The notes beneath the pieces were generated by a model. It was not told the DNA's origin. It saw only the letters and a program-made list of their open reading frames with translations, and did no database searches. This document shows positions 1-7,875 of a stretch of 64,000 bases of DNA, in pieces. The DNA comes from an uncultured Collinsella sp. (GTDB taxonomy: Bacteria > Actinomycetota > Coriobacteriia > Coriobacteriales > Coriobacteriaceae), in NCBI GenBank assembly GCA_900762325.1, contig CAAFGG010000032.1, positions 1 to 64,000 on the forward strand, in the 5' to 3' direction. The translations under genes and the position numbers were made by a program. The stretch's first letter is position 1. Every line of letters begins with the position of its first letter.

Positions 1-102
1 CGGGCAGAAATAAAACCGCAGGTAGACGGCCTGCGGTTTTCGCGAAATACGGGGTATGGTCGAGGGGTCGGGGCTAAACGTAGTAGATGGGCCGGTTTCG
101 TG
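1..102 (-). repeat. Palindromic intergenic element, cut by window edge
   Basis: Read on the minus strand this stretch carries the motif ATCTACTACGTTTA followed by CTCGACCAT and then TCTACCTGCGGTTTTA. The same ordered motifs occur on the plus strand at 32824-32962, where the element is complete with terminal inverted repeats. The second arm would lie outside the window. It sits just downstream of the gene at 159-1316. Confidence 0.6.
13..40 (-). terminator. Intrinsic terminator of the gene at 159-1316
   Basis: On the minus strand CCGCAGG pairs with CCTGCGG and the stem is followed by TTTTATTT. It lies about 120 bases after the stop codon of the leftward gene and is embedded in the repeat element at the window edge. 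Confidence 0.6.
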
Positions 103-158
103 GCGGCGGCATCGCAGGCAACCGACCGAGGGCGCCCGGAAATGAGCAGGGCATCCGT

Positions 159-1316
159 CTAACGACCGATTTCCAGCCAGTTGCACAGTACGTTGGCTCG
201 TAGCTCCATTTCCGTCGTCTTTTGCGCCTTAGTTTTGCACCTATAGCGTAATTCCAAGCGCGAGCAAAGACTTCTCACGATCGCATCAAGCTGCTCGGCA
301 TCGTTAAGCATGTCGTGCGTAACCAGGAAGACGTCATACCCCATACTTTGCAGCGCCGTCATGCGTTTGGCATCGTGGTCGAGCACGGCGCCTGATCCGT
401 GGATGACCTCTCCCTGAATCTCCACGATGTCCGCCTTCATTATGGTTGGATTCACGATCACGATATCCCCGTAGCAGACATTTTGCCCTGCAATGCTCTG
501 CGCCGATGCGGTAAGCGGCGTAAGGTCGTTAACATAAACGTTTCGAAAGCCGGCACCGCCGCGAGAGCGAGGAAGCGATAGCAATAAAATTCCTGCAACT
601 TCAAGCGGAGAAGCTGCTATACCTGTCACCAGCTGCGCGGCGTTGTAAAACTTCGTACCCCACTTTCGTCTTTTCATCTTACTGGCGTACTCATGAAGCT
701 CGTGTAATTCGATGAGCGGCTTCCTCATCCAGAGCGAAGTGCCCTTTAGCCTTGTGACCTCCTTCGTCTTCTTTTGTCCGTTGGGCCCCTTCCTATTTAC
801 CTGTTCTTTGGCATTTATGCGCGCATAAACGCGTTTCCATTGTGGTTCGTCTTGGCTTTCATCGAGGTCAAAGAGGGATTCGGTGGTTGCATTCTCGGCA
901 GCCTCATTGGCTTTGTCTAGTTCCGCTTCTACTGTTACCGTGGGCTCAAAGACTGAGAACCATCCGCAGAATTCGTACATGGCAAGGACAAGATCGGTTG
1001 GAGATACAAAGCGCGCCATGGTAAATAGCGTCGCAAGTGGATTGGTAACCCTAAAGCTCATCGCGGTTTCCAGCGTGCTATCTACCTCCGAAGCATCATC
1101 ACAGTGGATTGTTGTCCGTAATCCCGAATGGTAATTAACGCCACCGGGCACCGTTGTGGTAATAATCGGGGTCTTGAGGACTTCGGTTACGAAGGGTGAT
1201 TGGGATAGAGCTCGCCAGCCGTCATCGGAATTGGGAACGCGCGGGTAGAGGTCGCGCACCTGCGGTGGGCAGCGCCAGTAGCGGAAAGCGGTGTTTGCGC
1301 AGACGATTTCGTCCAT
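159..1316 (-). CDS. Hypothetical protein with possible nuclease-like C-terminus
   Basis: A 385-residue leftward protein that I do not recognise as a named family. The C-terminal third (about residues 285-350) reads V-E-I-Q-G-E-V-I-H-G, then D-H-D-A-K-R, then L-x-x-x-G-Y-D-V-F-L-V-T-H-D. That spacing of acidic and basic residues followed by a beta strand resembles the Vsr/PD-(D/E)xK-like tail of AbiEi-type and DUF559-type proteins. The middle has a basic stretch (KRRKWGTKFYNAAQLV). No signal peptide is seen and one short hydrophobic run lies near residue 240. It stands alone next to tRNA-Val, as expected of accessory cargo. The nuclease reading is inference from motif spacing only. Confidence 0.6.
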   Translation of the reverse strand: MDEIVCANTAFRYWRCPPQVRDLYPRVPNSDDGWRALSQSPFVTEVLKTPIITTTVPGGVNYHSGLRTTIHCDDASEVDSTLETAMSFRVTNPLATLFTMARFVSPTDLVLAMYEFCGWFSVFEPTVTVEAELDKANEAAENATTESLFDLDESQDEPQWKRVYARINAKEQVNRKGPNGQKKTKEVTRLKGTSLWMRKPLIELHELHEYASKMKRRKWGTKFYNAAQLVTGIAASPLEVAGILLLSLPRSRGGAGFRNVYVNDLTPLTASAQSIAGQNVCYGDIVIVNPTIMKADIVEIQGEVIHGSGAVLDHDAKRMTALQSMGYDVFLVTHDMLNDAEQLDAIVRSLCSRLELRYRCKTKAQKTTEMELRANVLCNWLEIGR

Positions 1317-1629
1317 TTGCGTCTCCCGTGGTATCGGCCATAGACCGTGCGGATTGTGGACATCGCCGATTATCTACTGGGGCATCATGCGGGTAAGTAC
1401 CGGAAGCTGACCAAATGCTGACCAAATGCTTGACGAGTTCTGCCGAAAAACCGTCGTGTGATAGAAATCCGCTGGAAGGCGCTCTGGGCATGCGGTCCCT
1501 GTCTCCACATTTGCGTTCGAATCACATGGGGAGTTCAATGAAAATACAGATGTGTTTTATGCAAAACATGCAATGGCGTCAGCAAAAAGGGCGCGATAAA
1601 AAACGACGCCTTATACGACTTCGATTCGA
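1317..1629. other. Intergenic stretch without a convincing gene
   Basis: No frame has a plausible start with a ribosome binding site or recognisable protein features. Near 1409-1432 the string TGACCAAATGC occurs twice in tandem. The stretch may hold decayed remains of an element inserted near the tRNA, but no integrase motif survives. Confidence 0.4.
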
Positions 1630-1665
1630 TTTTGGTGTCACTTTTGGTGTCACCCTTGGTGTCAA
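1630..1665. repeat. Three tandem 12-bp repeats (TTTTGGTGTCAC)
   Basis: Two exact and one near-exact tandem copy of TTTTGGTGTCAC lie directly beyond the terminator of tRNA-Val. Tandem repeats next to a tRNA 3-prime end often mark the edge of an integrated element. Here that is only a suggestion. Confidence 0.6.
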
Positions 1666-1700
1666 AAAGAAAGAGGCCAGAGGCTTAACACCTCTGACCT
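1662..1700 (-). terminator. Intrinsic terminator of tRNA-Val
   Basis: On the minus strand AGGTCAGAGG pairs with CCTCTGGCCT around a seven-base loop and is followed by the T-rich run CTTTCTTTTT. It begins about ten bases beyond the CCA end of the tRNA. Confidence 0.75.
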
Positions 1701-1710
1701 GCTCTTTTGA

Positions 1711-1785
1711 TGGTGGGCGATACAAGATTCGAACTTGTGACCCCATCCGTGTGAAGGATATGCTCTACCCCTGAGCCAATCGCCC
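1711..1785 (-). tRNA. tRNA-Val (anticodon CAC)
   Basis: The minus strand folds as a cloverleaf. The acceptor GGGCGAT pairs with ATCGCCC, the anticodon stem ATCC/GGAT encloses loop TTCACAC (anticodon CAC), the T-arm loop is TTCGAAT, and the 3-prime CCA is encoded. The length is 75 bases with CCA. It borders an accessory region on its right, so it may be an integration site. Confidence 0.92.
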
Positions 1786-1923
1786 GTCGCCTTTCGGCAA
1801 AAGAGATACTATCATAGCCGCGCGTGGTTTACCAAGAACTTTTTGCCCTCGATTTTAAATTCGTGAGTGCCAGCCAAGTCAAAGCAACCAAAGCAATCGG
1901 TAAAACCGCAGCTTAACCACCCT

Positions 1924-2712
1924 TTATCGTTTAATCCACGAGGTCTCGGGGCGGCAGATCAGTCGAGCGTTGTTGTAAGCCATGTCGAGCGTGAGGCAGG
2001 TGCGTGCGGCGTAGAAACCGTCCTCGCGCTGGATGGTCAGCGCCAGCTCGGGCTTGTCGCCGGTCAGGCACAGCGGCAAGAGCAGCTGGATCCGGCCGCC
2101 GTAGAACTGCGGCACGGCAAGCGTGTAGTTAGCGGCGGCGCGGCGGGCGGCCTCGGCGACGGCGCCCTCAAAGGCGCGGCGCAGCAGCAGCGAGTTGCCC
2201 TCCCCCATCAGGCTGGCGGGAATACGCGTAAGGTTTTCCTCGTCGCCCAGAATGTGGTCGATGTTGGAGCGGATGGGAAGGCGGTAGTCAAAGACCAGCT
2301 CGGAGGGGTCTTCGGCAAAGCGCACGCGGCACGGCAGGTACTCAAACGAGACCAGCATGGGGTCGCTCTCCTTAAAGAAGCCCTTCAAAAACCAGCGCTG
2401 GCGCGCGTCGGGCTTGGTGTTGGGCTCAAACAGGCCGTAAATGGTCTCGTAGCGGCGCGTGTACAGGCCGGTGTTGAACAGGCAGCGGTCGTCATCGAAC
2501 ACCAGCGGCAGGTTGGACGGCGCGGTCTGGTCCACGTCGCGCTCGGTCAGGAACACCGCGCGGCTAAACGAGAACGACAGGTAGTTTTTGAGGATGCGGT
2601 TGCCGGGACCCCAGTCCTCGGGATCTGCGAGGTCGACCAGGCGGTCGTAACAGGGCTCGGGACAAAACGCAAAGTCGTAGACATTGCTGCACAGGGTACT
2701 AGGGAGTTCCAT
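1924..2712 (-). CDS. DUF3825-like protein
   Basis: A 262-residue protein that looks like a DUF3825 domain. The N-terminal block contains Y-D-R-L-V-D-L-A-x-P-E-D-W, then a L-x-N-Y-L-S-F-S-F segment, then F-N-T-G-L-Y-T-x-R-Y-E-T-I-Y-G-L-F, followed by a long C-terminal region ending W-I-K-R. This order is what I remember of the family, whose function is unknown. There is no signal peptide or membrane segment, so it is probably cytoplasmic. It is a single gene upstream of the tRNA-Val gene in the same direction. The family name is from memory, unverified. Confidence 0.72.
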   Translation of the reverse strand: MELPSTLCSNVYDFAFCPEPCYDRLVDLADPEDWGPGNRILKNYLSFSFSRAVFLTERDVDQTAPSNLPLVFDDDRCLFNTGLYTRRYETIYGLFEPNTKPDARQRWFLKGFFKESDPMLVSFEYLPCRVRFAEDPSELVFDYRLPIRSNIDHILGDEENLTRIPASLMGEGNSLLLRRAFEGAVAEAARRAAANYTLAVPQFYGGRIQLLLPLCLTGDKPELALTIQREDGFYAARTCLTLDMAYNNARLICRPETSWIKR

Positions 2713-2808
2713 GTGGCGTCCAATCCATTCAATTACCGACGTGCGGATGCTTAGATTCTATACGTGCGACACAATACCGGGGAGCACATCACAGTGGGAA
2801 CAGGTGTC

Positions 2809-3465
2809 TTACTCAAGAACGATCGGTTGCCAGACGAGGTCTTCGATGCTGCAGTGTAAGGTTTTTGCGAGCGCCAATGCCGAGGATACCGAGGCGCGGC
2901 GCAGGTCCAGTTGGTTTTGCTCGTAGAGCTGTATGGCACGGATTTTGACTCCCGATTGGGCGGCCAGCTGCTTTTGGGTCAGGCCGGCTGCCCTTCGTGC
3001 TGCCTTGAGGCCCTTTTTGCCTGCCTGGGCTTTGTTCCATTTATCAATGACTATCTGGGCGAATTTAACTTCGGAGGCCTCGTGAAGCGGATGGTACGAG
3101 CCGATAACCCAATCGAGTGGCGCCACTTCAAAAAGGTCGCTAAAACCTAGGCCGCACGTCCATTGCGTGTATGCCAAAACCCAACCTGCCCAGTATTGCG
3201 GGGAACGGTCGAACGGATAGGCCTCCCTGAATTCGACGGGCTTCAGACCCGCGTGGACAATGATCTCGCGCGCAAGCTCATCGCCCGACATGCCGCAGAC
3301 AACGCGTGGGATACCGCGCTCAAACTGTTTCATCTCAAAAGCGTTTGACAAGATCGCCGTCAGTTCGGTCGGAGTCAGCCCCTGGTCGCAGAGGGCAAAA
3401 TCGACTGCCTCGCCCAGCGTTCTCATAGCGTCCTCGAGATAAACTTCACTGTAGGCGCGGGTCAT
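2809..3465 (-). CDS. HTH (XRE-type) regulator with N-terminal accessory domain
   Basis: A 218-residue protein. The last 70 residues form an XRE-type helix-turn-helix: L-K-A-A-R-R-A-A-G-L-T-Q-K-Q-L-A-A-Q-S-G-V-K, then I-x-x-Y-E-Q, ending in a leucine-rich helix. The first 130 residues carry V-x-G-M-S-G-D-E-L-A-R-E-I, a block I associate with antitoxin-like proteins of anaerobic Firmicutes and Coriobacteria that sit downstream of small toxin-like genes. Just upstream, overlapping by 20 bases, are the broken remains of another gene (3446-3659), so this may be the surviving partner of a decayed toxin-antitoxin pair. DNA binding is supported by sequence. The toxin-antitoxin role is inference. Confidence 0.7.
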   Translation of the reverse strand: MTRAYSEVYLEDAMRTLGEAVDFALCDQGLTPTELTAILSNAFEMKQFERGIPRVVCGMSGDELAREIIVHAGLKPVEFREAYPFDRSPQYWAGWVLAYTQWTCGLGFSDLFEVAPLDWVIGSYHPLHEASEVKFAQIVIDKWNKAQAGKKGLKAARRAAGLTQKQLAAQSGVKIRAIQLYEQNQLDLRRASVSSALALAKTLHCSIEDLVWQPIVLE

Positions 3466-3659
3466 TTTCGGTCATCCCCTCACGAACGATGTCTACGATA
3501 CAGATCTCGCCGGTCTGACACTTTTGATGCTGCAGGCTCTTCGGTGTTTGAATCCTTTCATAATTCTTCTGTTCTTAGAGCTGCGTCGATCAGGTCGGCG
3601 ACGTTGCAGATGTGGTCCACGCGAGAGAATGCAGAGGCTATATCGGCGAGCCTAACCAT
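3446..3659 (-). pseudogene. Decayed gene fragment upstream of the HTH regulator
   Basis: One frame opens at an ATG (3657-3659) and reads M-V-R-L-A-D-I-A-S-A-F-S-R-V, stopping after 33 codons at 3558. A different frame then reads I-C-I-V-D-I-V-R-E-G-M-T-E-N-D-P-R-L-Q to a stop at 3446, inside the start of the HTH gene. The two halves look like one gene broken by indels. A second start of the same kind (M-I-A-L-A-D-I-S-F-T-I-S-R-V) occurs at 9506 on the same strand, also disrupted. Confidence 0.45.
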
Positions 3660-3733
3660 GGCGAGATTTTACCGCCGATTGCATGGGAAGTAATCGCCGC
3701 GCGTTAATATAACCTTAATCGAGGTGTCGTATA

Positions 3734-3867
3734 CGGAAGTGCGGGAAAACAGAGATCTGCCGACTAAACCCCGGATTTACGCTTCTGCGACCGACTGTAT
3801 TGTTGCCAAAAATCGGGTTGTGCTCAGCCGCCCCTATTTTCCCCGAATTTCGGAAAACGGGAGTTTC
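3734..3867. repeat. Palindromic element, copy A (paralogue at 9579-9716)
   Basis: The element begins CGGAAGTGCGGG, followed by GAGATCTGC and TTTACGCTTCTGCGACC, and ends in a degraded inverted copy (CCCCGAATTTCGG). The copy at 9579 has the same order in the same orientation with intact arms. No coding function is apparent. Confidence 0.65.
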
Positions 3868-4083
3868 GACAGCCAGTTGTGGCCTAAGAAACGATGCTAT
3901 TAACGAGGGAAGCGCCAACAGCGTGACAATTCAGACGATGTCGTCGGCATGGGTGAGTGGTATCGACAGTAATTTTGGTAAACAACTTACCGGGCATTTA
4001 ACAATAGAACGTCAGGAAATCATCGCCGAAGGCTTTGGTCCGACTTTTTGCTGTTCGGCGAGCTCAAAGATAAACGGGGCGTT

Positions 4084-4309
4084 TTATCTAATAAATTCTG
4101 TCAAGAAATTGAGGTCATCAGTAGTAAATCCTTCGACGTTGAACCTTCTAACCGCAGGCAGATGGTTCAACGTGGTAAACACCAAAATCAACCGGGCGTT
4201 CGACAGCTACGCGAACGGCTCCGTCTTCTCGTGTCTCTGAGTAGGCAAACTGAATGCCATAATCAAGTTGAACGTAACCCCCAAGTATGGTTGCCTGATC
4301 TATGAACAT
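4084..4309 (-). pseudogene. Frameshifted gene remnant, unknown family
   Basis: From an ATG at 4307-4309 one frame reads M-F-I-D-Q-A-T-I-L-G-G-Y-V-Q-L-D-Y-G through V-D-F-G-V-Y-H-V-E-P-S-A and then stops. A neighbouring frame continues R-R-F-N-V-E-G-F-T-T-D-D-L-N-F-L-T-E-F-I-R to a stop at 4084. Both halves have protein-like composition and join with a single shift near 4150. I do not recognise the family. Confidence 0.4.
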
Positions 4310-4342
4310 GAGTAGAGCCCATCGGTCCGCACGCTGCCTTAA

Positions 4343-4549
4343 ATAAAAAGCCCCCGTCCCCAGGCCGACGAAATCCGCGAGCTTTATCTTTCCGGAGAAG
4401 CCGCTCCCATCATGCTTTCCCGCATAGGTCTCAGAGCCGTACTAGAACGAAATGTTATACAGTCCGCCGCTCTATATCTTCCTGACTGGCCCGTTTTCCA
4501 GCATCTAGCTCAGCACCCCCTTATGGCTTTTCCGATTGTCACCGTTTAA
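4343..4549 (+). pseudogene. Possible C-terminal gene remnant, unknown family
   Basis: An open frame of 68 codons, bounded by TAA at 4340-4342 and TAA at 4547-4549, reads A-D-E-I-R-E-L-Y-L-S-G-E-A-A-P-I-M-L, then L-E-R-N-V-I-Q-S-A-A-L-Y-L-P-D-W-P. Codon use looks coding, but there is no start with a ribosome binding site except an internal ATG at 4412. It may be the tail of a lost gene. The remainder of 3868-4621 shows nothing else convincing. Confidence 0.3.
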
Positions 4550-4621
4550 GTAGAAGCAGCAGACACCTTGTTTCAAGTCTGACGCGATGAGCGTTTTGGG
4601 CCAGAATGTATGACAATCTAG

Positions 4622-6247
4622 TTAGAAGAGCTGCCACTCTCCATAAACATCGGATGAGCGGATACAATCCCTTAAAGGAAGGAAAGAGCCAAGTTTTCCC
4701 TGCTCAGTTGCAGTATGTACTATGCCAATGACCTGACCCAAGTCATTAAACACTGGCCCACCACTCATTCCATGCTGAAATGAGCAATTCGTATAACAAA
4801 GTGTGCCCTCTTCGCTTGGATCTCCGACCCTGAGCAAATCCCCACTGTGCAATTCAAGGCTGAATCTAGATTCAGAAAAATGCTGTTGATAAGCGGAGAT
4901 CTTATCCCCCTTTACGGGCAAATCCATGACTGCTGGAAGCTTGGGGATCTTCTTTAAGATTTCTTGAGGAACTTCTCGTAGTATTACAGCATCGCGCTTG
5001 TTGTCTTGAACGATCGATTTACTAAATTTAAATTTAGCAAGCGGGGCCTTATCTGAGCTGGATACTTTTATTTCCCTTCTTTCCATGTCATGAGAAACGG
5101 CATCGCATATCACGTGCCACGCCGTCACAAGGCCGTAGCCGGTTAAGTAAAACCCTAAACCCCCAAACGGGCTTTCTTTGTCATCCTCTCCTTCTAGATA
5201 CAGAAGCGAGTCTTGCTGAAGTGCGACTGGGAAAACAGGCGTATCTTCTGGTTTCGTTTTATTGTAGAGGCTGCCTAAACGCAGGAGCGGTCCCGATGTC
5301 CAGGGATTCTTAATAAGAGACTTATAAAAATTTAGACTTCCTCGAAGAGCCGCTTGAAATATCCCTCTCTCTGCGTCGGTGAGTTTAGCGATGGATTTAC
5401 CGTAATAGCAGCCCATCGCGCCTTCAATGTCGCTATTGCTTAGTCGGTAGAGCGTTGAGCGGAGTCGCCGATATTGCTCGCGCTTTATATTTGTCTTTTG
5501 GTTACAGACAACGCCCGTGACTAGCTGTCTTGAGAAACTGCAACTGTAAAACGATTTATCTTCGTTGATCTCAAATGACTCGGTTCCATGGAAGTCAGTG
5601 ATCGCGTTTCGTATTTTGTTGGGCAACCTGAGCTTTTCCTCTGAGCAAAAGTGTCGATAAAAATAGAAAGAGCTTTTAAAAGAGAACGTTAGGTCATCGG
5701 CATATCGCGTGTATTGATAATGATACTCATGCGATAGATGCATAAGCTGTTTGTCCATGCCAAGGCAAATCATGTTCGAAATTAAAGGGGATGAGGGAGC
5801 TCCCTGAGGGAGCCCTTTTGGTGTGGCGACAAGTCTAGAAATGCAGAATGCAACTTCAGGGGTGAGAGCTAACTTCTTCGAAACAAGAAGGCCATATACC
5901 CGTTTAGATGAGATTGAAGGAAAGAAATCCTTAATATCAATGCCAGCAATTACTTGTGAGCCAATATGGGTCTCAGCATTTGTTTGTATTGATCGACCCT
6001 TTACAAAACCGTGCACACAAGGCAAAGGGTTGTAGCTTTTTTCTAGCTCTTTAGCGATAATTCGTTGAACCTTTTTTAAATCAGATCTTGGGATTAATGG
6101 CTCTCGATAGCCGCCATTTCTTTTAGGAATCAATTTATTTCTGTATAGGTCATACATGGAGGATGAATTGACAAAGAAATCAAGCTTTTCTATAGACAGG
6201 CCAAGAAACCCTGCCAGATCTGTCTTCGACTGCAGCTCGTTGAGCAT
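4622..6247 (-). CDS. Retron reverse transcriptase fused to a trypsin-like protease
   Basis: A 541-residue fusion. The start was placed at the ATG at 6247 because AAGGA lies seven bases before it; a longer in-frame start at 6334 would run through the predicted ncRNA. Residues 1-310 are a retron-type reverse transcriptase: NAETH (90-94, the retron NAxxH motif), DIKDFFPS (104-111), LPQGAPSSP (146-154), YADD (182-185) and VTG (243-245, the retron region Y signature). Residues about 345-541 form a trypsin-like serine protease with candidate His378 (V-T-A-W-H-V), Asp419 (K-R-D-A-V-I-L) and Ser495 in G-M-S-G-G-P-V-F. In retrons the RT makes msDNA from the adjacent ncRNA and the partner domain is usually the anti-phage effector, so the protease is the inferred effector. 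The gene is visibly AT-richer than the chromosome, suggesting transfer. Confidence 0.9.
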   Translation of the reverse strand: MLNELQSKTDLAGFLGLSIEKLDFFVNSSSMYDLYRNKLIPKRNGGYREPLIPRSDLKKVQRIIAKELEKSYNPLPCVHGFVKGRSIQTNAETHIGSQVIAGIDIKDFFPSISSKRVYGLLVSKKLALTPEVAFCISRLVATPKGLPQGAPSSPLISNMICLGMDKQLMHLSHEYHYQYTRYADDLTFSFKSSFYFYRHFCSEEKLRLPNKIRNAITDFHGTESFEINEDKSFYSCSFSRQLVTGVVCNQKTNIKREQYRRLRSTLYRLSNSDIEGAMGCYYGKSIAKLTDAERGIFQAALRGSLNFYKSLIKNPWTSGPLLRLGSLYNKTKPEDTPVFPVALQQDSLLYLEGEDDKESPFGGLGFYLTGYGLVTAWHVICDAVSHDMERREIKVSSSDKAPLAKFKFSKSIVQDNKRDAVILREVPQEILKKIPKLPAVMDLPVKGDKISAYQQHFSESRFSLELHSGDLLRVGDPSEEGTLCYTNCSFQHGMSGGPVFNDLGQVIGIVHTATEQGKLGSFLPLRDCIRSSDVYGEWQLF

Positions 6248-6266
6248 CAGATTTTCCTTAAAGTTG

Positions 6267-6374
6267 ATAGCCGGTTCCTCCGTAGAGTCGTACTTAATAG
6301 ACACGTAGCAGAATATAATGTGCAAACAACACATATCCGATTGCGATACGCAAACGCTAATTCGAACCGGCTAT
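6267..6374 (-). ncRNA. Candidate retron msr-msd RNA
   Basis: On the minus strand ATAGCCGGTTC (6374-6364) is perfectly complementary to GAACCGGCTAT (6277-6267), an 11-bp inverted repeat 86 bases apart, ending 19 bases before the RT start. This is the placement of retron a1/a2 repeats. Directly after a1 comes GAATTAGCG. The TTAGCG string matches the context of the branching guanosine that I recall from Ec86-type retrons. Between the repeats are small hairpins (TTGCG/CGCAA and ATGTG/CACAT). At 108 bases it is short for a retron RNA. The inverted repeat is seen; the RNA function is inferred. Confidence 0.6.
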
Positions 6375-6605
6375 GAAGTGTATTTTACCAGTCATCCATT
6401 TGATGCAAATTCAAAATTAGGTAACTGTGTCAAATCAGGAACCCTGAATACAGGAATGACCCCTAAGGCCGAAGGTGCCTTCTGCATTGATAATTGAACA
6501 TCGTTCGCAACTAATAGACGGTCGATGCATTTTGAGCTAATGAAGCCGAGGCGAGGCACCTCTTCACCGGTCTTCTACAGATAGTTCAAGAAGAGGGAGT
6601 GGAAC
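6375..6605. other. AT-rich region upstream of the retron
   Basis: No gene is seen. On the minus strand a TTGACA at 6433-6428 could be a -35 box for the retron RNA, although the -10 region is poor. AGGTGCC near 6560 and GGCACCT near 6475 are complementary over seven bases, perhaps a further hairpin of the leader. Confidence 0.35.
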
Positions 6606-6833
6606 TCAAGACCCGGCGGCGGAATCAATACGTATGCAATCATGGGCGGGATCGCGCTCAACGCGGTCAAAGTCGACATATGCAAGGTCGACATACAGCG
6701 GCTCCGTGGGGCGGATCGCAGGTAAAAATAATTCACCGGGGACTAAGCGCAATATTGGCGGTACCATTTCACGGTACTTGGTGGTGCCTAAGCTAGAAAA
6801 TCCAAAAAGTGTTTCAGCAATAATATGCTGCAC
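6606..6833 (-). CDS. Small hypothetical ORF, possibly a gene remnant
   Basis: A 75-codon frame reading G-T-T-K-Y-R-E-M-V-P-P-I-L-R-L, then Y-V-D-L-A-Y-V-D-F-D-R-V-E-R. Composition is protein-like, but the start overlaps the end of the LPXTG pseudogene and no good ribosome binding site is visible. The repeated GTCGACATA at 6669-6693 gives the duplicated Y-V-D. Family unknown; it may be the tail of a lost gene. Confidence 0.25.
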   Translation of the reverse strand: MQHIIAETLFGFSSLGTTKYREMVPPILRLVPGELFLPAIRPTEPLYVDLAYVDFDRVERDPAHDCIRIDSAAGS

Positions 6834-7620
6834 CTAGAAACACTATTCCCGGAAAAAGCAGTGTAAAGGTAGCAGTAATCCAGTTGTTGTCGCCGGTTTT
6901 GAGAAGAGCTAAAGTTGTCGCGGTGGCAGTCTTGGGCTTGGACGACGTGGCCACCGTGGCTTGGTCGTTGTGATTGTCTTGGGCGCTGCGGTCGTGGGCT
7001 TCGCTACGAGGTCCGTCAACTACCAAGCACCGGGCTGCCCTGCAACATGACCGGCACCGCCAGCAGGCTAGCCCGCCCTGCCACCCACGCGCCGCATCCA
7101 TCGGTCTCCACACAGCCAGTGGCGTGGCCACAACGGGTCCAATCACCACATACGCGGCCACGGCCCCCGGCAGCATCCACCCACCTCAGCACCAAAGACC
7201 CCGCCGGAAGGCACCACAAACCGCGCAGACACAAGTGAGCCGCCCGTGCGCGCAACGCTGCCATCGGCACCGGTCGTATCCAGCCACGAGGCATCGACGG
7301 TGCAGCGTCCAACGCGAACGCCTGCGAAACGTTATCATGCACTGGGGGCTCGTCGCCGTCAGGGTCCCGGTACCGCGAAGTGCCTGGTTGCCCCGCACTT
7401 CCATGTCGCATAGCGTGATGACCGCATCGGTCGCATGCGACTATATCACGGAGTTTTGCCCGGTAAACGTCAGCACCATGTCGCCATCTGCGCCGATGGC
7501 CTCAGCCACGTAGCCGTTAAACTCCAGGTGGTCAGCATCGGTCCAGGCCCATCCGGGGCCCGACACGCTCGGCACGTAGTATGCTTCCGGCAGGAAAAAC
7601 GCGAATTACCCTCAGCTGCA
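6814..7620 (-). pseudogene. Decayed paralogue of the LPXTG surface protein at 9714
   Basis: Pieces of all parts of the intact protein at 9714-10808 can be found here in shifting frames. They include G-P-G-W-A-W-T-D-A-D-H, G-Q-N-S-V, L-R-G-T-G-T-L, and a tail N-W-I-T-A-T-F-T-L-L-F-P-G-I-V ending in Cys like the intact copy. The sorting motif has degraded from LPKTGE to LLKTGD and stops interrupt the frame. The N-terminal signal peptide is missing. It is a dead tandem duplicate lying on the other side of the DUF1828 pair. Confidence 0.75.
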
Positions 7621-7650
7621 CAGGTTAAGTCGATACCGCTTGTAAATCGA

Positions 7651-7681
7651 GACGCCTTCAACCTAAGCAGTTGAAGGCGTC
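7651..7681. repeat. Perfect 11-bp hairpin
   Basis: GACGCCTTCAA and TTGAAGGCGTC are perfectly complementary across a nine-base loop, about 195 bases downstream of the DUF1828-type gene. No T-run follows on either strand, so it is only a possible terminator. The rest of 7682-7875 shows nothing. Confidence 0.55.
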
Positions 7682-7875
7682 ATCTTCGCGAGCAATATTT
7701 AAATTGCATTGGTCGTGCTCTGCAACCAAGATCTTCACGGTAGTCGTTCTTTTGATTTCATTGGTCGCGCCTTACGAACAAAAACTGAGTAAAGCATACA
7801 GACGAATGGAATGAGTAGCAAGGCATGCCTAATTGCCATTCATCAGCTTGCATGAGCATTTCAAAATTAAACCGC

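Noticed and set aside
1415..1774. A 119-residue plus-strand protein ending in the tRNA-Val gene
   Set aside because: Its last 20 codons are the tRNA-Val gene read antisense. The Gly-Val-Thr stretch is the tandem 12-bp repeat, and there is no recognisable domain.
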